Assembly: GCA_017744515.1 (NCBI GenBank)
Contig: JAGIBF010000028.1
Span: forward strand, 1-64,000
DNA from: Niastella sp.
GTDB lineage: Bacteria > Bacteroidota > Bacteroidia > Chitinophagales > Chitinophagaceae
DNA length: 64,000 nt
Direction: 5' to 3'
Shown: positions 26,002-35,069 of the stretch, piece after piece
Position numbering within the stretch: position 1 is the first letter of the stretch
Layout: the number at the start of each line of letters is the position of its first letter
Made by a program: the position numbers and the translations under genes
Notes under the pieces: generated by a model
Database searches by the model: none
What the model saw: the letters and a program-made list of their open reading frames with translations, nothing else
Told to the model about the DNA's origin: nothing

Positions 26002-27447
26002 TTATTCTTTAATCAGCTTAACGATCATACGTTCTTTGCTGTTGATAGTCACTTCGAGAACATACATACCAGGCTTGAGGCTGCTGCTGCCATCCATGAG
26101 GTAGCTGTTGTTGCCAGCACCGGCCTTGGCACTCTTGCGCAATACTTCTGCACCATTTGAATTCAACACCTTCATCACGATATAAGAATCTTCATTCAGC
26201 TGAACGTTTACAGCGATATCATTCTTCGCAGGGTTCGGGCTCACACTTACCATCTTCAGTGAACGTGTGTTGTACACTCTTACAATCAGGATCCTGCTGC
26301 GTGATTCACGACCATCAAGGTCAACTTGTTTCAGGCGGTAGTAGATATCTTTCTTGTTCGCCGTGTTGCGGCCTACTGCGTCGATGTACTGGTAATTTTT
26401 CTTTACAGATGAGTTAGCGCCAGTCTTTACAGTACCTACTGTTTCCCATTTCACACCATCGAGGCTTCTTTCTACTTCAAAGCGATCGCTGTTTTGCTCG
26501 AAGTTGGTAGACCAAGTCAGTTCTACGTCGCCCTGATCCTGATACAGGCCTTTGAAATCAACCAGGCTTACCGGCAATGTAGCGTTGGTGAACACGATAG
26601 TAACAGTGGCATCCTGAGAGCAGGTAGGATTGTAACCAAAATCACAAACTTTGTATTTGAAAGTGGTAGAAGTGCCAGTCCAGCCAGCATTGGGCGTGAA
26701 GGTGAATGTACCGTTTGGCTGCAGGACTACCGTACCGTTGGGAGACTGTTGTGTGAGGTAGGCATCAAATGATTCGAAGTTGGGATCACTATCATTTAAT
26801 GTTACATCGCCTGAAGCCGTGCGGTTGGCAGCACCGTTGAAATTATCATTATTTGCAACGGGTGCTGGGTTACAACCACCTGGATAATAAAGCGGGACAT
26901 TAATTAAAAGGCTATCGATAGCGAGCCTTGTATTTCCACCTGTGCCCTGGTAATTCAGGTAAACCCTGTAAGGACCTGAAACCCATGGAGTCAAATTTTT
27001 GCTGAAAGTATATTCCTGACCAGGCACTGCCGTGCTGGGGATCTCGATACGCTCCATAGCAGGTCCCGCATTGATCAGGTCGGGAGATGTTAAATAAATA
27101 TCGATCCAACGTTTTGCGCCGGCAGGGAGTTGGTCGCTGATCTTATAGCGGAAAGAAACTGTCAGTTCACCGGGAAGGTCCAGTATCTGCGAGTAGATAC
27201 CAACATTTTGTGTAGCAGTAGCGCTGGTAGATACAGACACCATAGCGCCATCGCCTTCGATACCGGGTGTCCAGCCGCTGTTTACATCGAATCCGTTGAT
27301 TACCCAGCAACGGTCTTGCAGATAGCCTTTAACCTGAGAGAGTGTAGCACCGGGACGTGAGTTGAATTTTTCGTTTACCTGAGCGTTGGCTCCAATAGAG
27401 GTGGCCAACAGGCATGAGAGTACAAGGGAAGTAAAATTCCGTTTCAT
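26002..27447 (-). CDS. Secreted T9SS cargo protein with cadherin-like/tandem Ig-type domain
   Basis: 481 residues from the ATG at 27447 (MKRNFTSLVLS), giving a signal peptide ending GANAQ. Residues about 25-190 look like a jelly-roll carbohydrate-binding or adhesion module (VSFRYKISDQLPAGAKRWIDIYL). Next is a cadherin-like module at about 195-290 (PVANNDNFNG ... GTFTFTPNAGWTG). A module beginning LPVSLVDFKG and containing VELTWSTNFEQNSDRFEVERS follows, then a T9SS type A C-terminal domain (LKPGMYVLEV...LIKE). It is probably a surface adhesin or binding protein. A promoter-like pair lies about 280 bp upstream, so the transcript may carry a long leader. Confidence 0.8.
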   Translation of the reverse strand: MKRNFTSLVLSCLLATSIGANAQVNEKFNSRPGATLSQVKGYLQDRCWVINGFDVNSGWTPGIEGDGAMVSVSTSATATQNVGIYSQILDLPGELTVSFRYKISDQLPAGAKRWIDIYLTSPDLINAGPAMERIEIPSTAVPGQEYTFSKNLTPWVSGPYRVYLNYQGTGGNTRLAIDSLLINVPLYYPGGCNPAPVANNDNFNGAANRTASGDVTLNDSDPNFESFDAYLTQQSPNGTVVLQPNGTFTFTPNAGWTGTSTTFKYKVCDFGYNPTCSQDATVTIVFTNATLPVSLVDFKGLYQDQGDVELTWSTNFEQNSDRFEVERSLDGVKWETVGTVKTGANSSVKKNYQYIDAVGRNTANKKDIYYRLKQVDLDGRESRSRILIVRVYNTRSLKMVSVSPNPAKNDIAVNVQLNEDSYIVMKVLNSNGAEVLRKSAKAGAGNNSYLMDGSSSLKPGMYVLEVTINSKERMIVKLIKE

Positions 27448-27725
27448 TTTTGTGTAAGTTTCAGAGTTTAGAATAAGTAGTATCAGTGGTGAACTGTGTT
27501 CACCGGCAGGCATTCAAAGGAAGGAGAATACGGTATCAAGGGAATACGAACGAGGGCATGGAAACCCACTCTGAGCTCACATAGCTATTGGAAATACTAT
27601 ATAGGCATAACCTTAAACAGGTTAAATACACAACTAATTTGGAAGATTTTGGAATTTGCGCAAGAGGATTGTTCGTGTGGTCTTGCGGGTAACGGAATTA
27701 TCAGAGGATGCGAGGAATTGTAGAA

Positions 27726-27756
27726 CAAAAGTATAACGGGTTGCCGGATTATGCAA
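27726..27756 (-). promoter_or_regulatory. Candidate promoter for the T9SS gene, with long leader
   Basis: On the minus strand TTG (27756-27754), 20 bp, TACTTTTG (27733-27726). If used, the leader to the ATG at 27447 is about 270 bases. The 27448-27720 stretch has no ORF I accept. Confidence 0.5.
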
Positions 27757-27867
27757 GTATTTTATAGTGATTTTTTTATGTTTTAATCTCCCGCTTGACA
27801 TAGGTTAAGTGTCACTTTTTTATGGTTTCCTAACAAATTGAGTTGTAATTTGTAATGCAATTATTTT

Positions 27868-28812
27868 ATGTCTGTCATCATACAGGTCAACCACCTCAGC
27901 AAGCAGTACAAGAAGTTAAAAGCGGTCGATGATATCTCATTTACCGTGAATCAGGGCGATGTTTACGGCTTCCTTGGCCAGAACGGCGCCGGCAAATCTA
28001 CTACTATTCGTATGTTGCTCACCTTGATAGCACCTACAACGGGGAGCATTGAACTATTTGGGATGGACCTGAAGAAGCACCGCAAGGAAATTCTCAGGCA
28101 AGTGGGTGCTGTTATCGAGCGGCCCGACTTATATAAATACCTCACTGCTTACGAAAATCTCTCTCAATTTGCCCGCATCAGCGGCGCCAAAGTGAGCCGC
28201 CAAAAGCTGATGGAGCAATTGGAGCAGGTAGGCTTAGCTGAAAGGGCGAACAGCAAGGTAAAGACCTTCTCACAGGGTATGAAACAGCGGCTGGGTATTG
28301 CAGTGGCGTTGATACATGATCCGCAGCTTATTATACTGGATGAACCTACCAACGGGCTCGACCCGCAGGGGATTGCCGATGTGCGGCACCTGATCCTGCA
28401 GTTGAGTAAGCAGTATGGCAAGACCGTTCTTGTTTCTTCGCACCTGCTTTATGAAATTGAAATGACTGCCAACCGGATGATCATTATCGACAAGGGAAAG
28501 AAGGTAGCGGAAGGGGGTGTGAAGGAATTATTCGATCCCACGAAAATGATCATACAGGTAAGTGTGGCGAATATTGCCCACGTAATGGAGCAGCTAAATA
28601 ATAGTTCTTGGAAAAGCTACCTGCAGGAACAGGAGCAAAACAATCTACGCTTTCAGATGGATGAGCAGCAAGTGCCTGCTCTTGCCACCGACCTCGTAAA
28701 GATGGGAGCAGCTATTACCTCCCTGCAACCTCAACATTCACTGGAAGCCTATTTCCTGGCTTTAACAACCGCCAACAGACATGTGGACACTTTTACAAAT
28801 AGAGTTGTATAA
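27868..28812 (+). CDS. ABC transporter ATP-binding protein (ABC-2 type)
   Basis: 314 residues. Walker A GQNGAGKS at 37-44, Q-loop region near 85, signature FSQGMKQR at 134-141, Walker B LIILDEP at 154-160 with TNGLDP, and H-loop SSHLL near 191-195. A C-terminal ~90-residue extension follows, as in CcmA/BcrA-type subunits. It pairs with the overlapping permease gene. Substrate unknown; this class exports peptides, antibiotics or lipids, or handles membrane stress. Confidence 0.94.
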   Translation: MSVIIQVNHLSKQYKKLKAVDDISFTVNQGDVYGFLGQNGAGKSTTIRMLLTLIAPTTGSIELFGMDLKKHRKEILRQVGAVIERPDLYKYLTAYENLSQFARISGAKVSRQKLMEQLEQVGLAERANSKVKTFSQGMKQRLGIAVALIHDPQLIILDEPTNGLDPQGIADVRHLILQLSKQYGKTVLVSSHLLYEIEMTANRMIIIDKGKKVAEGGVKELFDPTKMIIQVSVANIAHVMEQLNNSSWKSYLQEQEQNNLRFQMDEQQVPALATDLVKMGAAITSLQPQHSLEAYFLALTTANRHVDTFTNRVV

Positions 28813-29620
28813 AATATTCAAACGGCCACGCACTTACATTGCCTTTGCAGCTATTGCCGCTATCGTGTTGCTGATCCAGCTGGCCTTGTATGTGGACTCT
28901 GATACTTATATCGATCTCCTGCTGCAAACAGTCAGGTCCGAATACGCTGTCGAAGGTGATATTGCCAATGGATACTTCGTGTGTTATTTTGTCTTGCAAA
29001 CGCTGCTCATCCATGTGCCTTTGCTTATTGCACTTATTGGCGGCGATATGATTGCCGGAGAAGCGAACATGGGCACCTTGCGTCTATTGGCCAGCAAACC
29101 TATCAGCCGCAGCACCTTGCTCTTTTCAAAGTTCTTAGCCAGTACTATCTATACGCTGTTGTTGCTGTTGTGGATGGCATTTCTTTCCCTGGTACTTTCC
29201 ATGTTCGCATTTGGCACCGGGGACTTACTGGTAGCCAAAAGTCAGGAAATTATCATTATCAGGGAGGCAGATGTCATGTGGCGCTATTTTGCTGCTTTCG
29301 GCTTTGCAGCCATCGCTATGACTTCTGTGGCAGCACTGTCCTTCTTCTTATCGTTGTTTGCAGAAAACTCCATCGGACCTATCGTAGCTACTATGAGCAT
29401 CGTGATCGTATTTACCATCCTCTCTACAGTCGACCTTCCGTTGTTTACGCTCATGAAGCCTTATCTCTTTACCTCGCATATGCTGGGCTGGAAGGGTTTC
29501 TTCTATAAGCCAGTGCCGTATGAAAGTATCTTCAAATCGGCTGCTACCCTGCTATTCCATATTGTGGCATTTGTGGGCACGGCGATCTATATCTTCAAAA
29601 GGAAGGATGTACTCTCGTAA
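28781..29620 (+). CDS. ABC-2 type transporter permease
   Basis: 279 residues starting inside the last codons of the ATPase gene (32-bp overlap), a tight translational link. Six transmembrane segments (about 20-40, 65-86, 115-138, 165-190, 198-218, 250-270) and the ABC-2 motif GDMIAGEANMGTLRLLASKPISRSTLL near 88-115. Together with the ATPase it makes one exporter. No regulator is adjacent. Confidence 0.92.
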   Translation: MWTLLQIELYKIFKRPRTYIAFAAIAAIVLLIQLALYVDSDTYIDLLLQTVRSEYAVEGDIANGYFVCYFVLQTLLIHVPLLIALIGGDMIAGEANMGTLRLLASKPISRSTLLFSKFLASTIYTLLLLLWMAFLSLVLSMFAFGTGDLLVAKSQEIIIIREADVMWRYFAAFGFAAIAMTSVAALSFFLSLFAENSIGPIVATMSIVIVFTILSTVDLPLFTLMKPYLFTSHMLGWKGFFYKPVPYESIFKSAATLLFHIVAFVGTAIYIFKRKDVLS

Positions 29621-29828
29621 GCAGGAAGTGAGTGGTAAGAAGTAGGGTGAGACGGGTTATGTGTAGAAAAAAAGAGACAGTTGTTCAATAGGATATGGTT
29701 GTTTACTTGAATACTTAAACACTAATCAAGGATACGTTAAAGTGCCGGTATCCAGTTAATATTTTCGAAACGCGCCCGACATATTACAGGTCTTTAATAA
29801 ATATTGTTAACGATTAAATCCTGTAAGT

Positions 29829-30395
29829 ATGAAAAGATTTTTAGTGTCAGCGCTCTTTGTGTTACCCTTTTACAAAAGCCGGGGACAGCAGGTAGATACG
29901 ACCAGCATCGTAATCGATAAAGTGGTACAGCCTGCACAAACAGTACGTTTCGAAGCAAAAGAAGCTGTAGTGAAAGACGCTCTTACTGCTATGATCAAGA
30001 GCAACGATGGCAAATCGCGTAAGTCGGGCGGCTTCCTGATTGGTAAAGGTGTAAAAATGCAGGAGTTGTCGGATCAGCGGCTTACTGTGTATTATAAAGT
30101 GGAGAGGGATCGGAAGAACAGTATTGTAACGATGGCTGTTCAACAACCGGATGGCAGGTTTGCCAGCGACTCCACGGATGCAACGCTTCAACAGAAGGCC
30201 AATATCTATCTTACTTCTCTGCAACATCGTGTGTTGTTGCAGCAAAAGAATCAGGAGATAGCCGAATTGCAGGAAAGTATTGGAAAGCTCTCCAAATCGA
30301 TGAAGAAGAACAAACGGGCGCAGGAAAAGGATGATGCGCAAAAGCTAAAACGCATGCGCGAGCTTGAACAACGATTATCTGACCTCAACAGTAAT
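29829..30395 (+). CDS. Secreted protein with C-terminal coiled coil (paralogue at 44.0-44.7 kb)
   Basis: 189 residues, signal peptide 1-20 (KSRGQ). A folded N-terminal half (about 35-125) is followed by a charged coiled coil (about 135-189: LQQKNQEIAELQESIGKL ... RELEQRLSDL). The N-half shares a pattern with the 218-residue protein at 44 kb: a V.E/KDAL/EAAI helix, a K-S-K-G-F strand and L.V.YKVERxRKxxIVTM compared with LHFKVERKSRKEKDITVV. I know no function. A strong hairpin follows, so it is a single-gene unit. Confidence 0.75.
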
Positions 30396-30420
30396 TAATC
30401 AATCACAACTTTACTTACAC

Positions 30421-30455
30421 AAGCCGGCCCCGCAAATGCGGGGCCGGCTTCTTTT
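30421..30455. terminator. Bidirectional terminator
   Basis: Perfect 13-bp stem AAGCCGGCCCCGC/GCGGGGCCGGCTT, loop AAAT, then CTTTT. It lies between the coiled-coil gene and the convergent desaturase gene. Confidence 0.88.
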
Positions 30456-31461
30456 ATACTGTTGCTAACTTTCTTTGTCTCGTCAGGGCCAACTCTTTCA
30501 GGCTGATCATGCGTCCTTCTTCCTGGTCCCACACTTTGAGGCGCAGGCAGGCAATGATGTCTTTAGGATTCAGCGAAGTTGTTTTGGCGGTCTGTAATTC
30601 GGGGAAATGGGCCATCACCTCGGGCAACCGGTAGAATGGTATTTTGGAGTTGAGGTGATGTATATGGTGGTAACCGATATTGGCGGTGAAATAGTTCATT
30701 ACCGGGTTCATCAACATGTAGCTGGATGATTCGAGGGCAGCTTTGTCATAGGCCCAATCCTGGTTGCTGCAAAAGGTAACGCCCGGGAAATTGTGTTGGG
30801 CATAGAACAGGTAAGAACCCAGTGCAAAGGCGATCAGGAAGGGCACAAAGAACATCAGGAGCCATGCTTCCCAACCCATGAATATGAAGATGCATACTGC
30901 CGCTGTGATGTGTAATATCAGGGCGATCAATGCGTCGAAGTGTTTGCGGGGGCTGCTGAGGAATGAGCTTACGCACATACCCAACAGGAACATCGTGAAG
31001 TAACCCAAGCTAATCGTGAGTGGATGACGGATAGCGAGGTAACCGATCCTTTCGCCTGCCGACATGCTCAGGTATTTCTGGCGGGTAGCAATGGGAAATG
31101 AACCGATGCTGGCGCTGAATAATTTGGAATTGTGTTTATGGTGATGATCGTGTGATCTTTTCCAGATGCTGGTGGGGGCCAGCATGTAAATACCAAACAC
31201 CGTCATGATAGCATCGCCTATTGCCGATTTGTGGAGAATGGTATGGTGCTGGTGATCGTGGTAGATCACAAACATGCGCACCAGCGACAGGCCGGCTATA
31301 ATACTGCACGCAATCCTTGCTCCCAGCCAGGGCAGCAATACCGTTCCTGCCAATGTAGCGATACACAGGGCCAATGTCGACAAGGTATGCCACCAGCTTT
31401 TTTTTCTGTCTTCTTTGGCAAACGGCTTTGTTGCGAGTATTAATTCTTTTCCACACAGCAT
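30454..31461 (-). CDS. Fatty-acid desaturase, membrane-bound
   Basis: 335 residues. The three histidine boxes that bind the di-iron centre are intact: HDHQHH at 68-73, HDHHHKH at 104-110 and HHIHH at 265-269. Hydrophobic spans flank them. The family introduces double bonds into lipid acyl chains and changes membrane fluidity; the box pattern is closest to the acyl-lipid (delta-12-like) group. It follows the acyltransferase gene by 5 bp, so the two are one transcript and probably act together on envelope lipids. Confidence 0.92.
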   Translation of the reverse strand: MLCGKELILATKPFAKEDRKKSWWHTLSTLALCIATLAGTVLLPWLGARIACSIIAGLSLVRMFVIYHDHQHHTILHKSAIGDAIMTVFGIYMLAPTSIWKRSHDHHHKHNSKLFSASIGSFPIATRQKYLSMSAGERIGYLAIRHPLTISLGYFTMFLLGMCVSSFLSSPRKHFDALIALILHITAAVCIFIFMGWEAWLLMFFVPFLIAFALGSYLFYAQHNFPGVTFCSNQDWAYDKAALESSSYMLMNPVMNYFTANIGYHHIHHLNSKIPFYRLPEVMAHFPELQTAKTTSLNPKDIIACLRLKVWDQEEGRMISLKELALTRQRKLATV

Positions 31462-31466
31462 GTTTC

Positions 31467-32366
31467 TTAATTTACTTTGGATGATTGGTTATTGGGTCTT
31501 TTATGCTTCCACCGGCGATGTGTCCATAGCCAGGTTTCCGGTGTTTTGATAATGTCCGCTTCCAGTCTTTTGGTGTGGGCCTCTGTAATTTCTCCTTCCT
31601 GTGTGGCATTGAATGGCGGCATCTTCAATATGTCTGCGCTTAACGTATAATATCCCCGTTTTATTTTTTTGACGGCTACATATACGATCGGGTAATTCAT
31701 CTTTTGTGCGATCTTCTCCGTACCGGGGAAAACAGGTGTATCCTGGTTGAGGAACTGCATCCAGTATGCTTTATCCGGTTGTGGCGTTTGATCGGCAATA
31801 AAGGCAGTAGCTGATAAATGACTCCTGTTCTGCACCATCTCCCGGAACGTATCTTTCATGGCGATCAACTTAGTACCAAACCGCGTGCGCATTTTTATGG
31901 TCAAACTGTTAAAGTATTGATTGGCCAACGGATGGTAGATCACGTATAATTGATGTTTGCACCTAAGGCTGAAGGTGTTACCCGCCCATTCCCAGTTGCC
32001 CATGTGGCCCATCACGATGATGAGGCTCTTGTTTTCGGCTGCAAAATCATTGAACATCTTTTCGGCTGCCGGGTCCATACTGCAATGTTTGAGCATGGAG
32101 GCGGGACTAATGGTCAGGGTTTTAAAGGTCTCCAGGAAAAGGTCGCAGAAGAAACGGAAAAAGCGCTTTTGGATGGCTGCTATCTCTGCACCCGACTTAT
32201 CCGGAAATGAATTGCGGAGGTTGTTGTACACTACTTTTTTGCGGTAGCCAATGACATAGTATAATAACAGGAAAAAGAAGTCCGACAGCAGGTATAATGC
32301 CGGGAAAGGAAGCAGAGAAAGGAAGTAAATAAAGGGTAGGGCTATCCAATAGCTCAACTTGGCCAA
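31467..32366 (-). CDS. LpxL/HtrB-like lysophospholipid or lipid A acyltransferase
   Basis: 299 residues. One N-terminal transmembrane anchor (about 8-40), then the HX4E catalytic motif HMGNWE (His121, Glu126), ADQTP near 193 and FPGTEKIAQ near 215, as in the LPS/lysophospholipid acyltransferase superfamily. Members add a secondary acyl chain to lipid A precursor; ornithine-lipid acylation is an alternative for Bacteroidota homologues. It is the first gene of a two-gene unit with the desaturase. Confidence 0.88.
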   Translation of the reverse strand: MAKLSYWIALPFIYFLSLLPFPALYLLSDFFFLLLYYVIGYRKKVVYNNLRNSFPDKSGAEIAAIQKRFFRFFCDLFLETFKTLTISPASMLKHCSMDPAAEKMFNDFAAENKSLIIVMGHMGNWEWAGNTFSLRCKHQLYVIYHPLANQYFNSLTIKMRTRFGTKLIAMKDTFREMVQNRSHLSATAFIADQTPQPDKAYWMQFLNQDTPVFPGTEKIAQKMNYPIVYVAVKKIKRGYYTLSADILKMPPFNATQEGEITEAHTKRLEADIIKTPETWLWTHRRWKHKRPNNQSSKVN

Positions 32367-32550
32367 GATCGTTGGTTTAGTTTTGTTTTAAAGGTTGCGC
32401 TAAAGATAATTGAATTATACAACTGACAATCAAATGCAAATTAAAAATAGTGTCATTTCAACGTTATATAAGGATAATGCCTTATTCATTAAACAAAGAC
32501 GCTGTGTAAATGACAACTATCCGAGAGCGAACCCCTATGGTGTGTAATTA

Positions 32551-32586
32551 AAAAGATGGGCCGTTGCTGTGAACGGCCCATCTTTT
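32551..32586. terminator. Terminator after the Gfo/Idh gene
   Basis: 15-bp stem AAAAGATGGGCCGTT/AACGGCCCATCTTTT around GCTGTG. T runs in both directions; it serves the minus-strand oxidoreductase gene. Confidence 0.88.
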
Positions 32587-32601
32587 TATCAGTGAAATCT
32601 A

Positions 32602-33936
32602 CTAAAAACCGTATTTGGTCACGCCGGGCGTTGCTACGGGATAGAAACCATCTGCGTCAGGCAAAATGGGAGCCGTTGCAGCAAAGTCGTATTGTTTAGG
32701 CTGCAGGCTGATGCCTGAATTGATGGCCTTGTCCCACTCGATCACCTGGCCGGTGTAAGTAGCCATACGGCCGAGGATGGAGGTCATAGTGCTCTTAGCG
32801 CCGTTCTCAGCATCGGCAAATTTGTATTGGCCATTGGCAATGGCTTCGAACAGTTCATCGTGCTCGGCTTGGTAGGGTTGGTTCTCTTTCGTTTTGTCGA
32901 ACTGGAAGAGGACTTTTCCTTTTTTATTGATGATGTTGGCGGCTCCGGTCTGGATGCTTCCTTTGGTACCGATCAACAGTTCATCTACTTTGCTCATGGT
33001 GCCGGGAATGTGACGGCACTGGCTGTTGAGGATAGAGCCGTCTGCATAATGGAACTCAACAAAGTGGTGATCGAAGATCTCACCATTGTCTTTTCCTTTG
33101 CGTACCTGGCGACCGCCCATACCCTGGGCTTTAATGGGGTAGCCACCTTTGAACCAGTTGATCACATCGATATTGTGTATGTGCTGTTCTGCAATATGAT
33201 CTCCGCAAAGCCATACGAAATAGTACCAGTTGCGCATCTGGTATTCCATTTCGGTTTGTCCGGGCTGACGTTTGTTTACCCATACGCCATCGTTGTTCCA
33301 CCAGGCCTGTGCTGAAGTGATATCACCGATGAGGTCTTTCTTTTTAAACAGCTCGCGGTAGCTGGTTTGATAGTGACGTTGTAAGCCTACCACTACGTTC
33401 AGCTTCTTGGCTTTTGCCTGTTCGGCAGCAGCCAGCACTTTCTGTACACCGGCAGGATCGGTAGCTACCGGTTTTTCCATGAATATGTGCTTGCCTTGTT
33501 TAACGGCTTCTTCAAAGTGAATGGGCCTGAATCCGGGAGGCGTAGCCAGGATCACCACATCGGCCAGCGGAATGGCTTTGAGGTATCCGTCGAAGCCTAC
33601 AAACTTCCTGTCTTCGGGAACGTCTACACGGTCTTTCACGCTTTTATCGCCCGACTTTGAAGTGGCTGTCAAAGAATTATAACATCTGTCCAACCGGTCT
33701 TTGAAGGCGTCGGCCATCGCTACCAGTTTTACATTTTGTTTGGTGAGCAAAGCTTGCATAGCGGCGCCGGTACCCCGGCCGCCACAGCCTACCAGCGCTA
33801 CTTTGATGACATCATCAGCGCCGGAGAAATAATTGGCTTTGGAAAATAGAGGTGCGGCGATCAATCCGCCGGCAATCAGCGACGACTGTTTCACAAAATC
33901 ACGCCGGGAAGACTGGTTGGGTGCATCTTTACGCAT
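32602..33936 (-). CDS. Gfo/Idh/MocA family oxidoreductase with Tat signal
   Basis: 444 residues. A twin-arginine signal (SRRDFVKQSSLIAGGLIAAP, 10-29) sends the folded protein with its bound cofactor to the periplasm. The Rossmann domain has KVALVGCGGRG (about 47-57) and the family motif FMEKPVA with the catalytic lysine; a C-terminal alpha/beta domain follows. Tat-exported members of this family in Bacteroidota usually act on sugars or glycosidic bonds with tightly bound NAD. It is 27 bp downstream of the SUMF1-like gene, so the two are probably co-transcribed. Confidence 0.9.
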   Translation of the reverse strand: MRKDAPNQSSRRDFVKQSSLIAGGLIAAPLFSKANYFSGADDVIKVALVGCGGRGTGAAMQALLTKQNVKLVAMADAFKDRLDRCYNSLTATSKSGDKSVKDRVDVPEDRKFVGFDGYLKAIPLADVVILATPPGFRPIHFEEAVKQGKHIFMEKPVATDPAGVQKVLAAAEQAKAKKLNVVVGLQRHYQTSYRELFKKKDLIGDITSAQAWWNNDGVWVNKRQPGQTEMEYQMRNWYYFVWLCGDHIAEQHIHNIDVINWFKGGYPIKAQGMGGRQVRKGKDNGEIFDHHFVEFHYADGSILNSQCRHIPGTMSKVDELLIGTKGSIQTGAANIINKKGKVLFQFDKTKENQPYQAEHDELFEAIANGQYKFADAENGAKSTMTSILGRMATYTGQVIEWDKAINSGISLQPKQYDFAATAPILPDADGFYPVATPGVTKYGF

Positions 33937-33963
33937 GGTTGTTGGTTTTATAAATGGAGCAAT

Positions 33964-34920
33964 CTAATTACCAAGATATTTTTTATAGAACGCTTCAGCT
34001 TCTTCAGCAGTGGGTGCTTTCAGTGGCCTTACGAGGCGGAACCCTACCGACATCCCATCTGTGAGCCACCATTTGCTTTTGGGTATCTGTGGATCACGTT
34101 TGTTCCAGGAAGGATCGGATTTGCCACGGCTGGCGCTGCGCAATGCTTCCGGCTTGTCGAGGTATCCACCACCACGCACTGTTTTAGGGTACACATCTTC
34201 TGCTACAGAAGAAGGATCGGTCGCCCCATCTGCCAGCGTGCTCAGTAGCTTCTCATCGTATTGATCCAGGGTCCACTCGGCCACATTGCCCAGTATATCA
34301 TAGAGTCCCCAGGCGTTGGGCTTCTTCTGCCCTACTTTCTGGTACTTGTTCTTACTATTGACGTTTAACCAGGCGTAATCCTTTAGTTGTTTTGCATCAT
34401 TTCCAAAATAATATGCGGTAGTGCTACCGGCGCGGGCTGCATACTCCCACTCTGCCTCTGTTGGCAACCGGTAAAACATGCCTGTTTTTTTATATAACCA
34501 CCGGCAATACATAAGGGCGGTGCGCTGCGACATGCTATTGACGGGAAAACCACCTTGCTTGCCCATGCCCCAGCTGAGGTCGATGTACTGGGGTGTTGGC
34601 CTGGTTACCACATCTACTTCCGAGTTGCGGCTCGTGCTTTCATCGTTAAAGAACAACAGGAATTCATCATATGTTACTTCGTGCGTGCCCATCCAGAATG
34701 CGCTCACCTTAATTGTCTTTTGTGGCCCTTCATCGGGTAGTCTTCCTTTTTCAGCAGCGGGGCTGCCCATCAGGAACTGGCCTTCGGCAATAGGCGTCAT
34801 TTTGAACGTGATAGACGAACCGGGGATCGTCGTTTCATAAGGCTCGAAATTAGTTGCTTGTTGTGCTGAGGCTACGATTGTTGCTGTAGCCGAAATAGTG
34901 AATAACACCAGTCTTTTCAC
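33964..34920 (-). CDS. Formylglycine-generating-enzyme-like (SUMF1) secreted protein
   Basis: 318 residues with a signal peptide (1-19, VASAQ). The FGE-sulfatase domain covers almost the whole mature chain: GQFLMGS, FWMGTHEVTYDEF, PVNSMSQRTALMYCRWL, RLPTEAEWEYAARAG, GLYDILGNVAEW, RGGGY and GFRLVRP in the expected order. I cannot confirm the copper-binding cysteine pair of true formylglycine-generating enzymes; only one Cys is visible (MYCRW), so a catalytic role is doubtful and a structural or binding role is likelier. It heads a two-gene unit with the Gfo/Idh oxidoreductase. Confidence 0.88.
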   Translation of the reverse strand: MKRLVLFTISATATIVASAQQATNFEPYETTIPGSSITFKMTPIAEGQFLMGSPAAEKGRLPDEGPQKTIKVSAFWMGTHEVTYDEFLLFFNDESTSRNSEVDVVTRPTPQYIDLSWGMGKQGGFPVNSMSQRTALMYCRWLYKKTGMFYRLPTEAEWEYAARAGSTTAYYFGNDAKQLKDYAWLNVNSKNKYQKVGQKKPNAWGLYDILGNVAEWTLDQYDEKLLSTLADGATDPSSVAEDVYPKTVRGGGYLDKPEALRSASRGKSDPSWNKRDPQIPKSKWWLTDGMSVGFRLVRPLKAPTAEEAEAFYKKYLGN

Positions 34921-35069
34921 TCTTATATATGTTTAAGTGCTCGAAAGATAAGAAAATAATCCTACATCCCTCTTCCCAAACTATATCAGCCAGGTAGAGA
35001 AATCGATTGCACAAAAATAATTTCCATGCAACAGGTAATTGATGTTAAATTTATCCAAACACTCAGAAC

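Noticed and set aside
33964..34920. GldJ/GldK-type gliding lipoprotein
   Set aside because: The protein has a SUMF1 domain as GldJ/K do, but a Sec signal without a lipobox and no gld or por neighbours.
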